In this document: in pieces, positions 1 to 7,916 of the stretch
How positions within the stretch are numbered: position 1 is the stretch's first letter
How the letters are laid out: each line of letters opens with the position of its first letter
DNA from: Gemmatimonadota bacterium
Lineage (GTDB): Bacteria > Gemmatimonadota > Gemmatimonadetes > Longimicrobiales > Gaopeijiaceae
Direction: 5' to 3'
NCBI GenBank assembly: GCA_022822325.1
Contig: JAJEBW010000033.1
Span: 1 to 35,079 of the forward strand
Length of the DNA: 35,079 bases
Notes under the pieces: generated by a model
Database searches by the model: none
What the model saw: the letters and a program-made list of their open reading frames with translations, nothing else
Told to the model about the DNA's origin: nothing
Position numbers and translations under genes: made by a program

Positions 1-117
1 CTCCCGTCCGTCCACGGGTCCCGGCACATCCCCGCGCACAGGGGCGCACACCCATGAGGCCGCGGGCAGGAGGCACAGCCGTTGCGCCCGCTCCGCGCGC
101 CTTCCCCGCCCGCCGGC

Positions 118-162
118 AAGCCCCGGTCGCCGGTCGGGTTCCCCACCCGGCGACCGGGGCTT
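118..162. repeat. Perfect 16-bp inverted repeat (hairpin) near left edge
   Basis: The arms AAGCCCCGGTCGCCGG (118-133) and its exact reverse complement (147-162) flank a 13-nt loop. Neither strand has a U-rich tail, so a standard intrinsic terminator is not clearly supported. It lies about 60 nt before the first sign of the DUF6615-like fragment. It could be a terminator without a tail, a protein-binding palindrome, or the remains of an element end. Nothing else recognisable lies in bases 1-220. Confidence 0.55.
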
Positions 163-220
163 ACGTTACACGCAACGAAGATCCCCGAGGGCTCTCAAAC
201 CCAGTCGGGATCCACCTTAA

Positions 221-1107
221 CTTTGCCCTCGGACTGTCCAACGAAGTAGGACCACCCCAGAGCTCCGGGCGCGATTCGGCGAGGAAACGCTGACTGACCT
301 GCTTGTACTGGACATGCTGCCCCACGAGCGGGCCAGGGGCTTCCGGCTCGACCCGACTACGAAGCTTGAGGAGAGCCAGTGGGGCGCTGACCTACTCGTT
401 GCAGTGCGACATCCGAACAGGCGTTGTTCCCGATTGGCGCTCCAGGCCAAGAAGCTGTTCACCGAAGACGACACTTACCGGAGTTTTCGCGCCGTGACAA
501 AGTCGATCGCTCAGTTGGATAAGCTCGAACAGTTCGCGCGGCAGCACTCCGCCCTGCCTCTCTACTTGCTCTATAACATAACCACTCAAGCACCGCCCAG
601 GAGTCGAAGCACTGGCACTGCCCGCTGGATTTCGACGTGGGTCAACTGGGATGCACGCTCGTCCCGAGTTGGCACATTCGGCAGATGCTCCGCAACCGGC
701 CCCCGCCCCCTCGGAACTTCGACCGCGTGCACAAGATCCGGCAGTCCATACCATGGCGCTGCGCTTTCGATTGCCCCGACGCTGAGAACACGCTCAGGCT
801 AATGGGCTACGCTGGGCATCCCGATACCGCCCTCGACGGTCTCAACCAATACCCCTGGTTCGACCCTAACGAGGCTGCCTGGCCTGAATGGCTGTTTCGC
901 GAATCACGTCCGATGCTAACGCCTGAGGACCTGGATCGAATCCGAAACGACCTGCCTAAGTTCACCGGTTTCGATGCCGACGATGCGCCGCTATCCATCG
1001 AATCTGATGAGTGGTTGTTTCCGACGCGACTCCTCATGGTTGATCGGTGGCAGGAACCGTTGATGCAGTCTGGTGAGCGTGAGCCGCCAGCGCCGTCACG
1101 ACCGTGA
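221..1107 (+). pseudogene. DUF6615-like protein, 5'-truncated and frameshifted
   Basis: The reading frame from about 275 gives EETLTDLLVLDML, a GADLLVAV stretch, LALQAKKLF and LPLYLLYN. I recognise this arrangement as the DUF6615 family of unknown function, often found in accessory islands. The frame opens after a TAA at 218-220, and no ATG, GTG or TTG occurs before the conserved start of the domain, so the true N-terminus is missing. Near 575-585 the reading must shift from frame 2 to frame 1, where it continues as HWHCPLDFDVGQLGCTLVPS and on to the TGA at 1105-1107. One indel plus loss of the start makes this a broken gene. The family call rests on remembered motif order, not a search. Confidence 0.5.
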
Positions 1108-1156
1108 GTCATTCCTTCCGACGGGTGAGGGTTTGATCCGGTCCCTTGAATGTCCC

Positions 1157-1384
1157 TCACTCCGCGTTGTTTCGGCTCTCCGCGATCCGATTGCGCATCC
1201 ACTCGTCGATCTCCGCCTCGATCCAACCCACCGCACGCCCGCCCAGCGAGACGGGCGAGGGAAAGCGCCCTTGATCCAGCCGCACGTAGATCGTGCTCCG
1301 CGACAGGCCCGTGCGGGCCATCACCTCCGGCAGCCGCAGAAACCGGCCCGGCGCTCGCCTCTTGTGTTCGATCACACTCGTCAT
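1157..1384 (-). CDS. AlpA-family excisionase/phage regulatory protein
   Basis: This 75-residue protein is a predicted winged-helix DNA-binding regulator of the AlpA/MerR-like excisionase type. After a basic N-terminus it reads FLRLPEVMARTGLSRSTIY, the helix-turn-helix of the family, followed by a wing with FPSPVSLGGRAVGW and a terminal helix IDEWMRNRI. Known AlpA proteins activate excision of P4-like integrative elements. The ATG at 1384 is chosen over the longer upstream frame because GGAGGA sits 7 nt before it and the family starts here. The neighbouring integrase is only a fragment, so the regulator may no longer have a target recombinase. Confidence 0.85.
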   Translation of the reverse strand: MTSVIEHKRRAPGRFLRLPEVMARTGLSRSTIYVRLDQGRFPSPVSLGGRAVGWIEAEIDEWMRNRIAESRNNAE

Positions 1385-1414
1385 CGTTCGGTCCTCCTTC
1401 TCTGGGTGGTGAAT

Positions 1415-1430
1415 CCCGGAATCATCCGGG
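1415..1430 (-). promoter_or_regulatory. Inverted repeat just upstream of the alpA-like gene
   Basis: CCCGGAATCATCCGGG has 6-bp arms and a 4-nt centre. It lies about 30 nt upstream of the AlpA-like start codon, within the likely leader or operator region. An operator or a small hairpin are equally possible; no clear -35/-10 pair was found. Confidence 0.25.
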
Positions 1431-1652
1431 CGTTGGTACCGTAGTGCTTGGAGTGGGCACGAGAACCCGGTTGGTCGTCGCCTGCCTCGGCGACGGGGCT
1501 CCGCGCACGTGCCCAGCACCGGAAGGGCAACGAGGCGTCGCTGATGGGTGCCGGGGGCAACTGCATGTTTGGGGCAACTCTGGGGGCATCTCGGAATCCT
1601 GCGAGCCAATGAGCCAATGGACACAACGACTTACGTGCTCTCTTGACAGGTT

Positions 1653-1913
1653 GCCGTTGCGCGGCAGCACACCGGCGATGGCCTCCCCGGCCGGGTTGTC
1701 CGGCCGGTAGCCCTTCGCGACGGCCCAACGCATCACCGCCGAGATCCGGTTGCGCACGGCCTTGGCGGTCGGCGGCTTGCTCGACCAGATCGGCTTGAGG
1801 ATGGCGAGCACGTCGGCCGTCGAGACCTCGCCCACGCGCTTGCGGCCGATGCGCGGATAGGCGTAGTCGCGCAACGTCTGCCGCCACTGCCCGGCCATGC
1901 GGGGCAGGTCCAT
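1653..1913 (-). pseudogene. Tyrosine recombinase (P4-type integrase) fragment, core-binding domain only
   Basis: Reading leftwards from 1913 the translation holds QWRQTLRDYAYPRIG, then VGEVSTADVLAILKPIW, then AVMRWAVAKGYRPDNPAGEA. This is the SAM-like core-binding domain of P4-type integrases. Homologues should have an N-terminal DUF4102 domain before it and the R..H..R..Y catalytic domain after it. After GVLPRNG, at about 1653, the frame continues to 1422 with sequence that does not resemble an integrase, and no catalytic residues appear. Both ends are therefore lost. With the AlpA-like gene on the same strand, this marks a decayed integrative element. Confidence 0.8.
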
Positions 1914-1937
1914 GTCGTCCCCGCCCAGAGACCAGTC

Positions 1938-2173
1938 GGCCGGAGAGCGCCGACCCCGCTCTCCGGTCCTATCAGGCCCTCGCCCGCTGGCGCGGGCGGT
2001 GCACCGGAGAGCCCTTTTCGAAGGGTTTGGCGGGCTGCCCTCCGAAAGGAAGAGCGCGTCTGGTCTTGCGGAGCCTGTACGCAGGACATAGTGTAGTTGG
2101 CAGTAACGAGTCTTGACTGGGGCCTCTCCGGCCCTGTTACTGGGGTCCCCGCCTTTAGCGGGGGCCCCATTTT
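1938..2173 (+). ncRNA. Putative structured RNA or leader upstream of the NYN gene
   Basis: A run of clean hairpins lies on the + strand with no gene covering it. CCGGAGAGCG (1940-1949) pairs with CGCTCTCCGG (1957-1966). CGCCCGC (1981-1987) pairs with GCGGGCG (1992-1998). CCCTT and AAGGG close a TTCG tetraloop at about 2012-2025. CAGTAAC (2101-2107) pairs with GTTACTG (2136-2142). The series ends in an intrinsic terminator. No + strand gene ends here, so the terminator would stop either a small RNA or the leader of the gene starting at 2208. No known RNA family was recognised and the 5' end is not defined. Confidence 0.4.
2142..2173 (+). terminator. Intrinsic terminator
   Basis: GGGGTCCCCGC (2142-2152) pairs with GCGGGGGCCCC (2158-2168) over 11 bp with one G-U pair and a CTTTA loop, followed by a T run (ATTTTAC). 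The tail fits the + strand only. It lies 35 nt before the NYN start codon, a position suited to attenuation. Its left arm shares G2142 with the preceding CAGTAAC/GTTACTG stem, so the two hairpins abut or compete. Confidence 0.7.
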
Positions 2174-2207
2174 ACTTCGGCTTCTCTACTATTTCTTCGG
2201 GGGTGGG

Positions 2208-3032
2208 ATGGATCGATACGCGATCTTCGTTGACGCTGGCTATCTTTTCGCAGCCGCGGGGAGCCTCTGTTTCGGCACTAGCGCCCGCCGTGACCTGAAT
2301 CTCGATGCCGAGAAGGCAACCCTTTTTCTGAGGGAACGCTGCGGCAACCACTGCGACCAAGCGCATTTGAGGACTTACTGGTACGACGGGGCTCCTGATG
2401 CCGTGCCGACCAGCGATCAGCTCCAAATCGGTGGGCAGCAAGGCGTCAAGCTTCGTCTGGGCCGTCTGTCAAAGCACGGACAGAAGGGAGTTGACTCGCG
2501 GATCGTTCGGGATCTAATCGTTCTCTCGCGGAACCGGGCGGTGAGCACGGTCTACCTCATGAGCGGAGACGAGGATGTACGAGAGGGGGTTGTCGAGGCG
2601 CAGGAGTTTGGCGTTGCAGTGATTCTGCTGGGGATTGAACCGCGATCAGGCCAATCCAACCAGGCAGCGACGCTCGTTCGGGAAGCCGATGACGTCATCA
2701 CGTTGTCGCGCTCAGATTGCACCAGATTCATATCGCATACCGACGAGAGTATCGGAAGACCCCACCTGACTCGTTCCGTCGCCGTCGATAAGAATGTGAG
2801 CCCAACCGAGTTTGGCGAAGCTTATGGTCGAGTTACGCGAGGTGACCTCGACCCGGAGGCAGTCTCTAGAATCCTCGCAGGTCGGCCCCGGATTCCGCAG
2901 TCGATCGACGTCGGGTTGGTGAAGAACGCCGCGGCACGCTTCGAGGACCCGCTCTCCGAAGACGCCAGGCATGAGGTCCGTGCGGGGTTTTGGAGAGGGA
3001 TTGAGACTCCGACAACCGGGGACCAGCAGTAA
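2208..3032 (+). CDS. NYN-domain (PIN-like) putative ribonuclease
   Basis: This 274-residue protein has an N-terminal NYN domain of the LabA/PIN-like fold, a family of metal-dependent RNases. The acidic residues expected of the fold are present: Asp9 in AIFVDAGYLF, Asp96 in KGVDSRI with Asp102 nearby, and Asp121/Asp123 in MSGDEDVREGV, followed by the AQEFGVAVILLGIEP strand. Residues from about 170 to the end form a C-terminal region I do not recognise. The ATG at 2208 is preferred over an earlier in-frame start because the domain begins there and the terminator hairpin lies just upstream; the ribosome site (GGGGGTGGG) is weak. It sits alone between a structured leader and a convergent two-gene unit, in a block rich in defence-type genes. 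Its RNA target is unknown. Confidence 0.8.
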   Translation: MDRYAIFVDAGYLFAAAGSLCFGTSARRDLNLDAEKATLFLRERCGNHCDQAHLRTYWYDGAPDAVPTSDQLQIGGQQGVKLRLGRLSKHGQKGVDSRIVRDLIVLSRNRAVSTVYLMSGDEDVREGVVEAQEFGVAVILLGIEPRSGQSNQAATLVREADDVITLSRSDCTRFISHTDESIGRPHLTRSVAVDKNVSPTEFGEAYGRVTRGDLDPEAVSRILAGRPRIPQSIDVGLVKNAAARFEDPLSEDARHEVRAGFWRGIETPTTGDQQ

Positions 3033-3223
3033 CGGCGGTCGGGCGCCAAGACATCGGGATGTCCGCAAGCCAGCCGACGCAGGCAACCGAAGAGCCTCGT
3101 GGACCCCCGCTACAACCCAAGTCTCGGCTTTTCCCCCGATCATCCCCGGCACTTCGATGGACCAACCCTGCCTCTCCGAGACACTGGTTCCGGTCGCACC
3201 ATGAATGGGAAGCAGTCGGCAGG

Positions 3224-3568
3224 TCAGACCTTGAAGTTGGCCGCTACCGGGACGATGTGGCCATTCACGCAAACGAGGTAGCGCACGAACCGGTATCGAA
3301 TCTGTTGTAGGGTGCTACCCGCCGCGATTCGCCGTTGTGAGCGGACCTGAAGGACCTCTTGACAGTAGATGCACCGATAGGGGGGGCGGTTCTTGCTGTC
3401 GGTGTACTTGAATACGTGGTTGGCGTTGCCCAGATCGTGGTACTCGTAGTGGCGTGGAGGCTTCCTTCCTCTCCGGGTTCTTTCGCTCATCAATCGAACC
3501 GCGGCACCCGCCAGCTTCACTACCGCCTCAATCGTCGGGATCCCCAAGAAGTACGTCGGTGTGGTCAT
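3224..3568 (-). CDS. Small hypothetical protein with possible zinc ribbon
   Basis: I do not recognise this 114-residue protein. The N-terminal 30 residues form a mildly hydrophobic helix, followed by a basic stretch (RTRRGRKPPRHY). The C-terminal half has CIYC and, about 30 residues later, CVNGH, which could bind one zinc ion. Its ATG shares one base with the stop codon of the upstream gene (TAATG), so the two are almost certainly translated together. There is no terminator-like hairpin before the convergent NYN gene. Confidence 0.65.
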   Translation of the reverse strand: MTTPTYFLGIPTIEAVVKLAGAAVRLMSERTRRGRKPPRHYEYHDLGNANHVFKYTDSKNRPPYRCIYCQEVLQVRSQRRIAAGSTLQQIRYRFVRYLVCVNGHIVPVAANFKV

Positions 3569-3906
3569 TACTCGACCTCCTCGCCGGCTTCGGCGACCAG
3601 CCGTCCGGCTTCCTCCAACACGCCAACTAGAGTCAGTAACGCAGAGTCCACGAGTTGGCGGTCGCCTACGGGGGTTGCCTCGGGCTCTCCGGGCTTCGGG
3701 AGGCCTCGCAAGTTGACGGACGCGACGTGGTGGGCCAGTAACTGCGCGAGACCGTCACTGCCGGGCAGCTTGGACACCCTGGGGTCCAAGTAGATCGCAC
3801 CATGGTCCACCAGGAAGTTGAGCTTGCGTGTCGTCAACAGGGTGTTCAGAGCCTTTCTCGCCCGCGCCAGCGGCTCCGTGGACACTCTCATCGTCTTGTC
3901 ACTCAT
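3568..3906 (-). CDS. Small hypothetical protein, first gene of a two-gene unit
   Basis: This 112-residue, mostly helical soluble protein belongs to no family I recognise. It begins MSDKTMRVSTEPLARARKAL, has a leucine-rich middle (LAQLLAHHVASVNL) and ends in an acidic helix (GRLVAEAGEEVE). A GGAGAAGG ribosome site lies 5 nt before the ATG at 3906. A good promoter with palindromic sites lies upstream, and the stop codon overlaps the next ATG. The arrangement of two short coupled genes with a self-contained, possibly repressed promoter resembles toxin-antitoxin or other small accessory modules, but no motif proves it. Confidence 0.65.
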   Translation of the reverse strand: MSDKTMRVSTEPLARARKALNTLLTTRKLNFLVDHGAIYLDPRVSKLPGSDGLAQLLAHHVASVNLRGLPKPGEPEATPVGDRQLVDSALLTLVGVLEEAGRLVAEAGEEVE

Positions 3907-3932
3907 GCTGGCCTTCTCCGATCAGGTTCGGG

Positions 3933-3984
3933 GTTTGCAAACGACTGATAACATACGATATCGGAAAGATACTGAAGTTTGCAA
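3933..3984. promoter_or_regulatory. Repeated GTTTGCAA sites, possible operator
   Basis: GTTTGCAAAC (3933-3942) is a perfect palindrome. GTTTGCAA recurs at 3977-3984, inside the -10/-35 spacer, 44 bp away and so on the same face of the helix after about four turns. Autoregulation by a product of the two-gene unit is an inference. Confidence 0.35.
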
Positions 3985-3994
3985 CATGTCGCAA
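3966..3994 (-). promoter_or_regulatory. Predicted sigma70-type promoter for the two-gene unit
   Basis: On the minus strand, TTGCGA (3994-3989) and TATCTT (3971-3966) are separated by exactly 17 nt, giving a start near 3959 and a leader of about 50 nt. The local base composition is clearly AT-richer than its surroundings. A CGATATCG palindrome (3956-3963) lies at the expected start point. Confidence 0.5.
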
Positions 3995-4234
3995 TGACCC
4001 GTTCTGCCTCGAACCCAGGTCCTCCGACCACCCCTTCACCGTGCTGGTCGCGCGCCGCCACGGTGGCGAGCCCGGGACAGCGGCCCGTGGGCCGTCCCGC
4101 AAGCGATCAACGAGGTGTGTAGCCGGATCGGGTTTCCGAAGGCACAGCCCGCCGTCACCGGTTCATCCTGATATCTTCGTGTGTTGCCGGATCGCACTTC
4201 GCGGCGGCAGGGCGTCCCACTCTCGGCAGGCACG
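3995..4234. other. Intergenic stretch with one hairpin
   Basis: There is no convincing gene between the two-gene unit and the start of the restriction-modification pseudogene. CGGGAC (4073-4078) with GTCCCG (4094-4099), enclosing GGCCC/GGGCC, forms a strong hairpin without a T tail. Otherwise nothing was recognised. Confidence 0.4.
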
Positions 4235-6006
4235 ATGACCGGACCAGACAAAAAGCTGATCGGCGCGGTGGAGGCGTACTTCGCCGACCTCCGCCGGATT
4301 CGGGCATCGGGCGGTGCGACCGGTGAGCGTTCCTACTATCCGCCATTGGAGCACCTTCTCAGCGCGGTCGGCCGCACGTCAAGCCCAAGGTGTTCTGCGT
4401 TCAGGAACTGGCGGATCAGGGGGCCGGCCATCCCGATGTTGCCCTGTACACGGCGAAGCAGGTTCAGAGGGGCCGTCCGAGGCCGGGGCAGGTTCCCGCG
4501 CGTGGCGTCGTTGAGGTCAAGGGCGTTGGCGACGATGCTTGGTTGACGGCGGAATCCGATCAGGTGAGCCGCTATTGGGACCGCTACCGTCTGGTGCTGG
4601 TTACGAATCTTCGGGACTTCGTGTTGGTGGGCGCTAACGGGGCGGGAGGCCCGGTCAAGCTAGAAGCCTATAGCTTGGCTGATGACGCTGACGACTTCTG
4701 GGACAAGGTGGAGAGACACCCCGCGCCTTCGCCCACGAGGTCGGCGCGGGTCTCGGCGAGTATATCGCCCGAGCGCTTTCGCACCGGGCCTCCCTGGCCG
4801 AGCCGAAGGACTTGGCGTGGCTGCTGGCTTCCTATGCCCGCGACGGCCTGGCCCGCGTCGAGGCGGCGGGCAACGTTTCGTCCCTTCTGGCCGTCCGGTC
4901 GGCGATGGAGGATGCGCTTGGGATCCGGTTCGAGGGCGACCGCGGGGAGCGCTTCTTCCGTTCGACGCTGATCCAGACGCTCTTCTACGGCATCTTCTCT
5001 GCGTGGGTGCTGTGGTCGCGTGACGAGCAGAAGAAGAATGGCCCGCTGTTCGAGGGCCAATACAGCAGCCAACAGCGGTTCAGGTGGCGTGAAGCGGCTT
5101 GGCACCTGCGGGCACCAGTGCTCCGAGCGCTGTTCCGGCAGTTGTCCGACCCGGGCGGGTTGCGGTCCCTCGACCTTATCGGAGTGCTGGACTGGACATC
5201 GGCAGCGCTCGACCGCGTGGACCGGACGGCGTTCTTCTCGCGGTTCAACGAGGGCGAGGCGGTGCCATACTTCTACGAGCCGTTCCTCGAAGCGTTCGAC
5301 CCGGTTCTACGAAAGCAGTTGGGGGTGTGGTACACGCCGACTGAGGTGGTCCGCTACATGGTTGCCCGTGTGGACAAGGCGCTGAAGGACGATCTCGGAA
5401 TCCCGGAAGGACTAGCGGCGGAGAATGTCTATGTACTGGACGTGCTGCGGAACCGGCGCCTATCTGGCGGAAGTGCTCCGCCGCATCGCCACAAACCTCA
5501 ACGGCCAAGGCCGGGGGGCACTCGCGGGCGCAGAAATACGGCGGGCGGCAACCGAGCGGGTGTTCGGGTTCGAGATCATGCCCGCGCCGTTCGTGGTGGC
5601 GCATTTGCAGGTTGGCCTCACGATGCAGGATCTGGGCGCGCCGTTGGCGGAGGACGGGTCCGAGCGGGCCGGCGTGTTTCTCACCAACGCGCTGACGGGC
5701 TGGAGCCGCACGCCAAACAAGTCCATTCCCTTCCCGGAGCTTGAGAAGGAGCGCGAACTGGCGGAATCGGTGAAGCAGGACATCCCGATCCTCGTGATCC
5801 TCGGCAACCCACCCTACGACGGCTTCGCCGACATGGCGGTGGACGAGGAGCGCGAACTCTCGGAGGCCTACCGGACGGTGAAGAAAGTGCGAAGGCCCGA
5901 AGGAAAAGGCCTGAACGATCCCTACGTGCGGTTCTTCCGCATGGCGGAGCGGCGCATCACGAAGGGGACCGGTCAAGGCGTGATCTGCTTCATCTCGAAC
6001 TCGGGC
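4235..6006 (+). pseudogene. Type IIG/ISP-like restriction-modification enzyme, frameshifted and truncated
   Basis: This was a single-chain restriction and N6-adenine methylation enzyme. From the ATG at 4235 frame 2 reads MTGPDKKLIGAVEAYF and SYYPPLEHLLSAVG. Near 4373 it must switch to frame 1, which holds the nuclease-like motifs GAGHPDVALY and VVEVKG (PD...ExK). Near 4710 it switches to frame 3, with EYIARAL, GIRFEGDRGERFF and the LGVWYTPTEVVRYMV segment before the methylase core. Near 5440 it returns to frame 1 inside SAM motif I: the expected LD-P-CCGTGAYL is broken by an apparent 2-nt loss. Motif IV GNPPYDGF is intact. Homology stops after ICFISNSG at about 6005, so the C-terminal target-recognition part is gone. 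There is no helicase domain between nuclease and methylase, unlike classic LlaGI-type ISP enzymes. It is almost certainly inactive. Confidence 0.8.
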
Positions 6007-6496
6007 CCGTCCCCCGGCACGACCGGCGAAGCCTCAGCCCGCGAAGCCAGGAAAGCCGGGATCGAAGCCGCCAAAACCCGCACCTGACCATCCATGGCGG
6101 CGGCAAATCCACGCGAGCGCCCGGATGGCCATGGCCCGGCGGGACCAGCGCCTCGCGGAAGAGGCTGTGCGAAGCAATGGACGGCCTGCGGAGATGCCGG
6201 ACGCCGAACTTGCGAGCGTCGGTGATGGCCGGGCACCTCGTCGGAAGTCGGGTGAGAGACCGGAATGATCACCGCCTCGGGATTCCACCGAACGGGCCAG
6301 GCAGGGTTCGACCCTACCCAGCACGACCGCCGGCAACCCCCCGATCTCCAGGCCGGGCAAGCCCGTCCCTCCGATCGGGGGGTCCACTACCACCCCACCT
6401 CCTCCCCGCTTCAACTGGCCGAGGGGTGGAAAACACTCACTCAGGGGGGACATTTCTATTTCGCTCTACCCCCGGACATTTCTATTCCGGTTTGAC
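6007..6496. mobile_element. Mobile-element relic with IS21-like terminal repeats
   Basis: The restriction-modification gene breaks off abruptly at 6006 and no credible coding sequence follows. At 6448-6464 and 6474-6490 two near-copies of GGACATTTCTATT lie 26 bp apart, followed by TTTGACTATC. On the other strand these read as two AATAGAAATGTCC motifs next to GTCAAA. Multiple terminal repeats of this kind are known at ends of IS21-family elements. No transposase (IstA/IstB) reading frame is present, so this would be a remnant end. The 6007-6440 part is not identified. Confidence 0.4.
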
Positions 6497-6922
6497 TATC
6501 CGCAAGGTTTGGCCCCTTGCGGCCCGGCCCCGAGCCTGCCAGTATTCCGCCCTTACATCGCGTGCGCCCAACCCTTGACCACGCAGGGGAAAGAACCGGC
6601 CCGGAGCCCGTCCTGGTCACTTGCGAGCCGTCCAGGGACCGGCTGCGATCGCTTTCCCAGCTCCAGGGGAGGGGAGGTCGCACCCTTGCGTGGGCCGGGT
6701 GGCGGAGTCGGTGCCGACTCCGGAGGCTCCCCGGCGAGCCGACTCCGGAGACGGCACGATGGGCACGAATCGCACACCCTTTGCGGCCTCCCCGCTCCAG
6801 GCGCACCGCGCGGCCGGGCTCGTCGGCGCCACGCTCGCGGGCAGGGAAACCGGGAGGAACGCAATCCCGGCGGCCGGAACGGACCCCTTCCACGGGCGGA
6901 CGCAAGGGTTCGGGTAGCCGTC
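6497..6922. other. Intergenic stretch before nudC with short repeats
   Basis: No gene is well supported. GCCGACTCCGGAG occurs at 6713-6725 and 6738-6750, and its inverse GGAGTCGG at 6704-6711 makes a hairpin with the first copy. An ATG at 6759 opens a short frame (MGTNRTPFAASPL, ending at 6917). This could be the original N-terminus of NudC in another frame; see the findings. Confidence 0.4.
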
Positions 6923-7747
6923 ATGCGGGCCTGCCTCTTCGCGGGAGACCGGATCGTGCTTGCCGAGGGCGCCTGCGATCTGCCCTCGTTGGAGGAGGCG
7001 AAGGGGTGGGAGGGAGGAAGCGCCGAGTGGTTCCGGGTCGATGCGGGCGCGGCCCGCGCGATGGCCGCCCGGATGAGCGCGCGCTGGACGCCCCTGCCGG
7101 AGGTCGCGGTCATGGGACTTCGCGCGGTGCTGCCGCTCCTGCCCGAGCCATCGCTCTCGCTTGCGCTCACGGCGGCGCACCTTGCCCGCTGGCGGCGTAC
7201 CTCCCGCTTCTGCGGCGTGTGCGGCGCCGCGAACGAGCCGGCGCCGGGACACCGGGCGATGCTCTGTCCGTCGTGCGGCCACCTGGCCTTTCCGAAGATA
7301 TCGCCGGCCGTGATCGTGCAGGTGACGCGGGGCGACAATATCCTGCTGGGGCGGTCGCGCCGCCATCCGCGCGGCGGCTACTCGGTGCTGGCCGGCTTCG
7401 TGGACCCGGGCGAAAGCCTGGAGGATACGGTGCGGCGCGAGATCCGGGAGGAGGCCGGAATCCGGGTGCGGGGCATTCGCTACTTCGGCAGCCAGCCGTG
7501 GCCCTTCCCCGATTCTCTGATGGTGGGATTCAGAGCCGTCTACGATGGGGGCGAGCTGCGGGGCCGCGACGAGGAGCTGGAGGATGTGGGGTGGTTCGGC
7601 GCCGATGCGCTGCCGCCGGTGCCGCCGCCGTACAGCATCGCGCGGGGACTGATCGACGACTTCGCGCGCAGGCATGGGGTGGATCCGGCGGCGCTGGCAA
7701 GCTGGGGGCGGCGGGGAAGCGGGGGAAGGGGCGCATCATCCGGATAG
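6923..7747 (+). CDS. nudC: NAD(+)/NADH pyrophosphatase NudC
   Basis: This Nudix hydrolase cleaves NAD(H) to NMN(H) and AMP, and in characterised bacteria it also removes NAD caps from RNA. The protein has 274 residues. A zinc ribbon is formed by Cys97, Cys100, Cys115 and Cys118. The Nudix box runs from Gly158 (GFVDPGE) through REIREEAGI (172-180). The NudC signature SQPWPFPDS follows at 190-198. Residues 1-90 are the poorly conserved N-terminal domain. The start at 6923 is uncertain: no good ribosome site precedes it, and a longer N-terminus may exist. It converges with the M20 peptidase gene. Confidence 0.9.
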   Translation: MRACLFAGDRIVLAEGACDLPSLEEAKGWEGGSAEWFRVDAGAARAMAARMSARWTPLPEVAVMGLRAVLPLLPEPSLSLALTAAHLARWRRTSRFCGVCGAANEPAPGHRAMLCPSCGHLAFPKISPAVIVQVTRGDNILLGRSRRHPRGGYSVLAGFVDPGESLEDTVRREIREEAGIRVRGIRYFGSQPWPFPDSLMVGFRAVYDGGELRGRDEELEDVGWFGADALPPVPPPYSIARGLIDDFARRHGVDPAALASWGRRGSGGRGASSG

Positions 7748-7916
7748 CGTCGCGGCAGGTCGTCGAGCCGCCGCGATCCTGCGGCCCCGTATCAATTTGC
7801 GCGAGCGGATGGCGTGGAAGATGGAGGCGCCACAACCCCTCCCGCGGCGAGAGCCCGGTTGGGCCGATCAAGCCGGCGCAGCGCGACCCGCGGATTGCCA
7901 AGACCCCGAGCGGGGA

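Noticed and set aside
54..293. A short open frame at the left edge as a gene
   Set aside because: It spans the hairpin at 118-162, has no ribosome site or recognisable domain, and Arg/Pro/Ala composition typical of chance frames.
2030..2145. A tRNA or attC-like site in the structured region before the NYN gene
   Set aside because: The TAGTTGG stretch looks like a D-loop but no anticodon or T arm follows, and integron core sites are not present.
4235..6006. The restriction-modification region as several separate small genes
   Set aside because: The pieces match consecutive parts of one protein family in order, with frame changes at defined points, so one broken gene is the simpler reading.
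6300..6330. A tRNA T-arm-like GGGTTCGACCC
   Set aside because: No acceptor, D or anticodon stems can be built around it.
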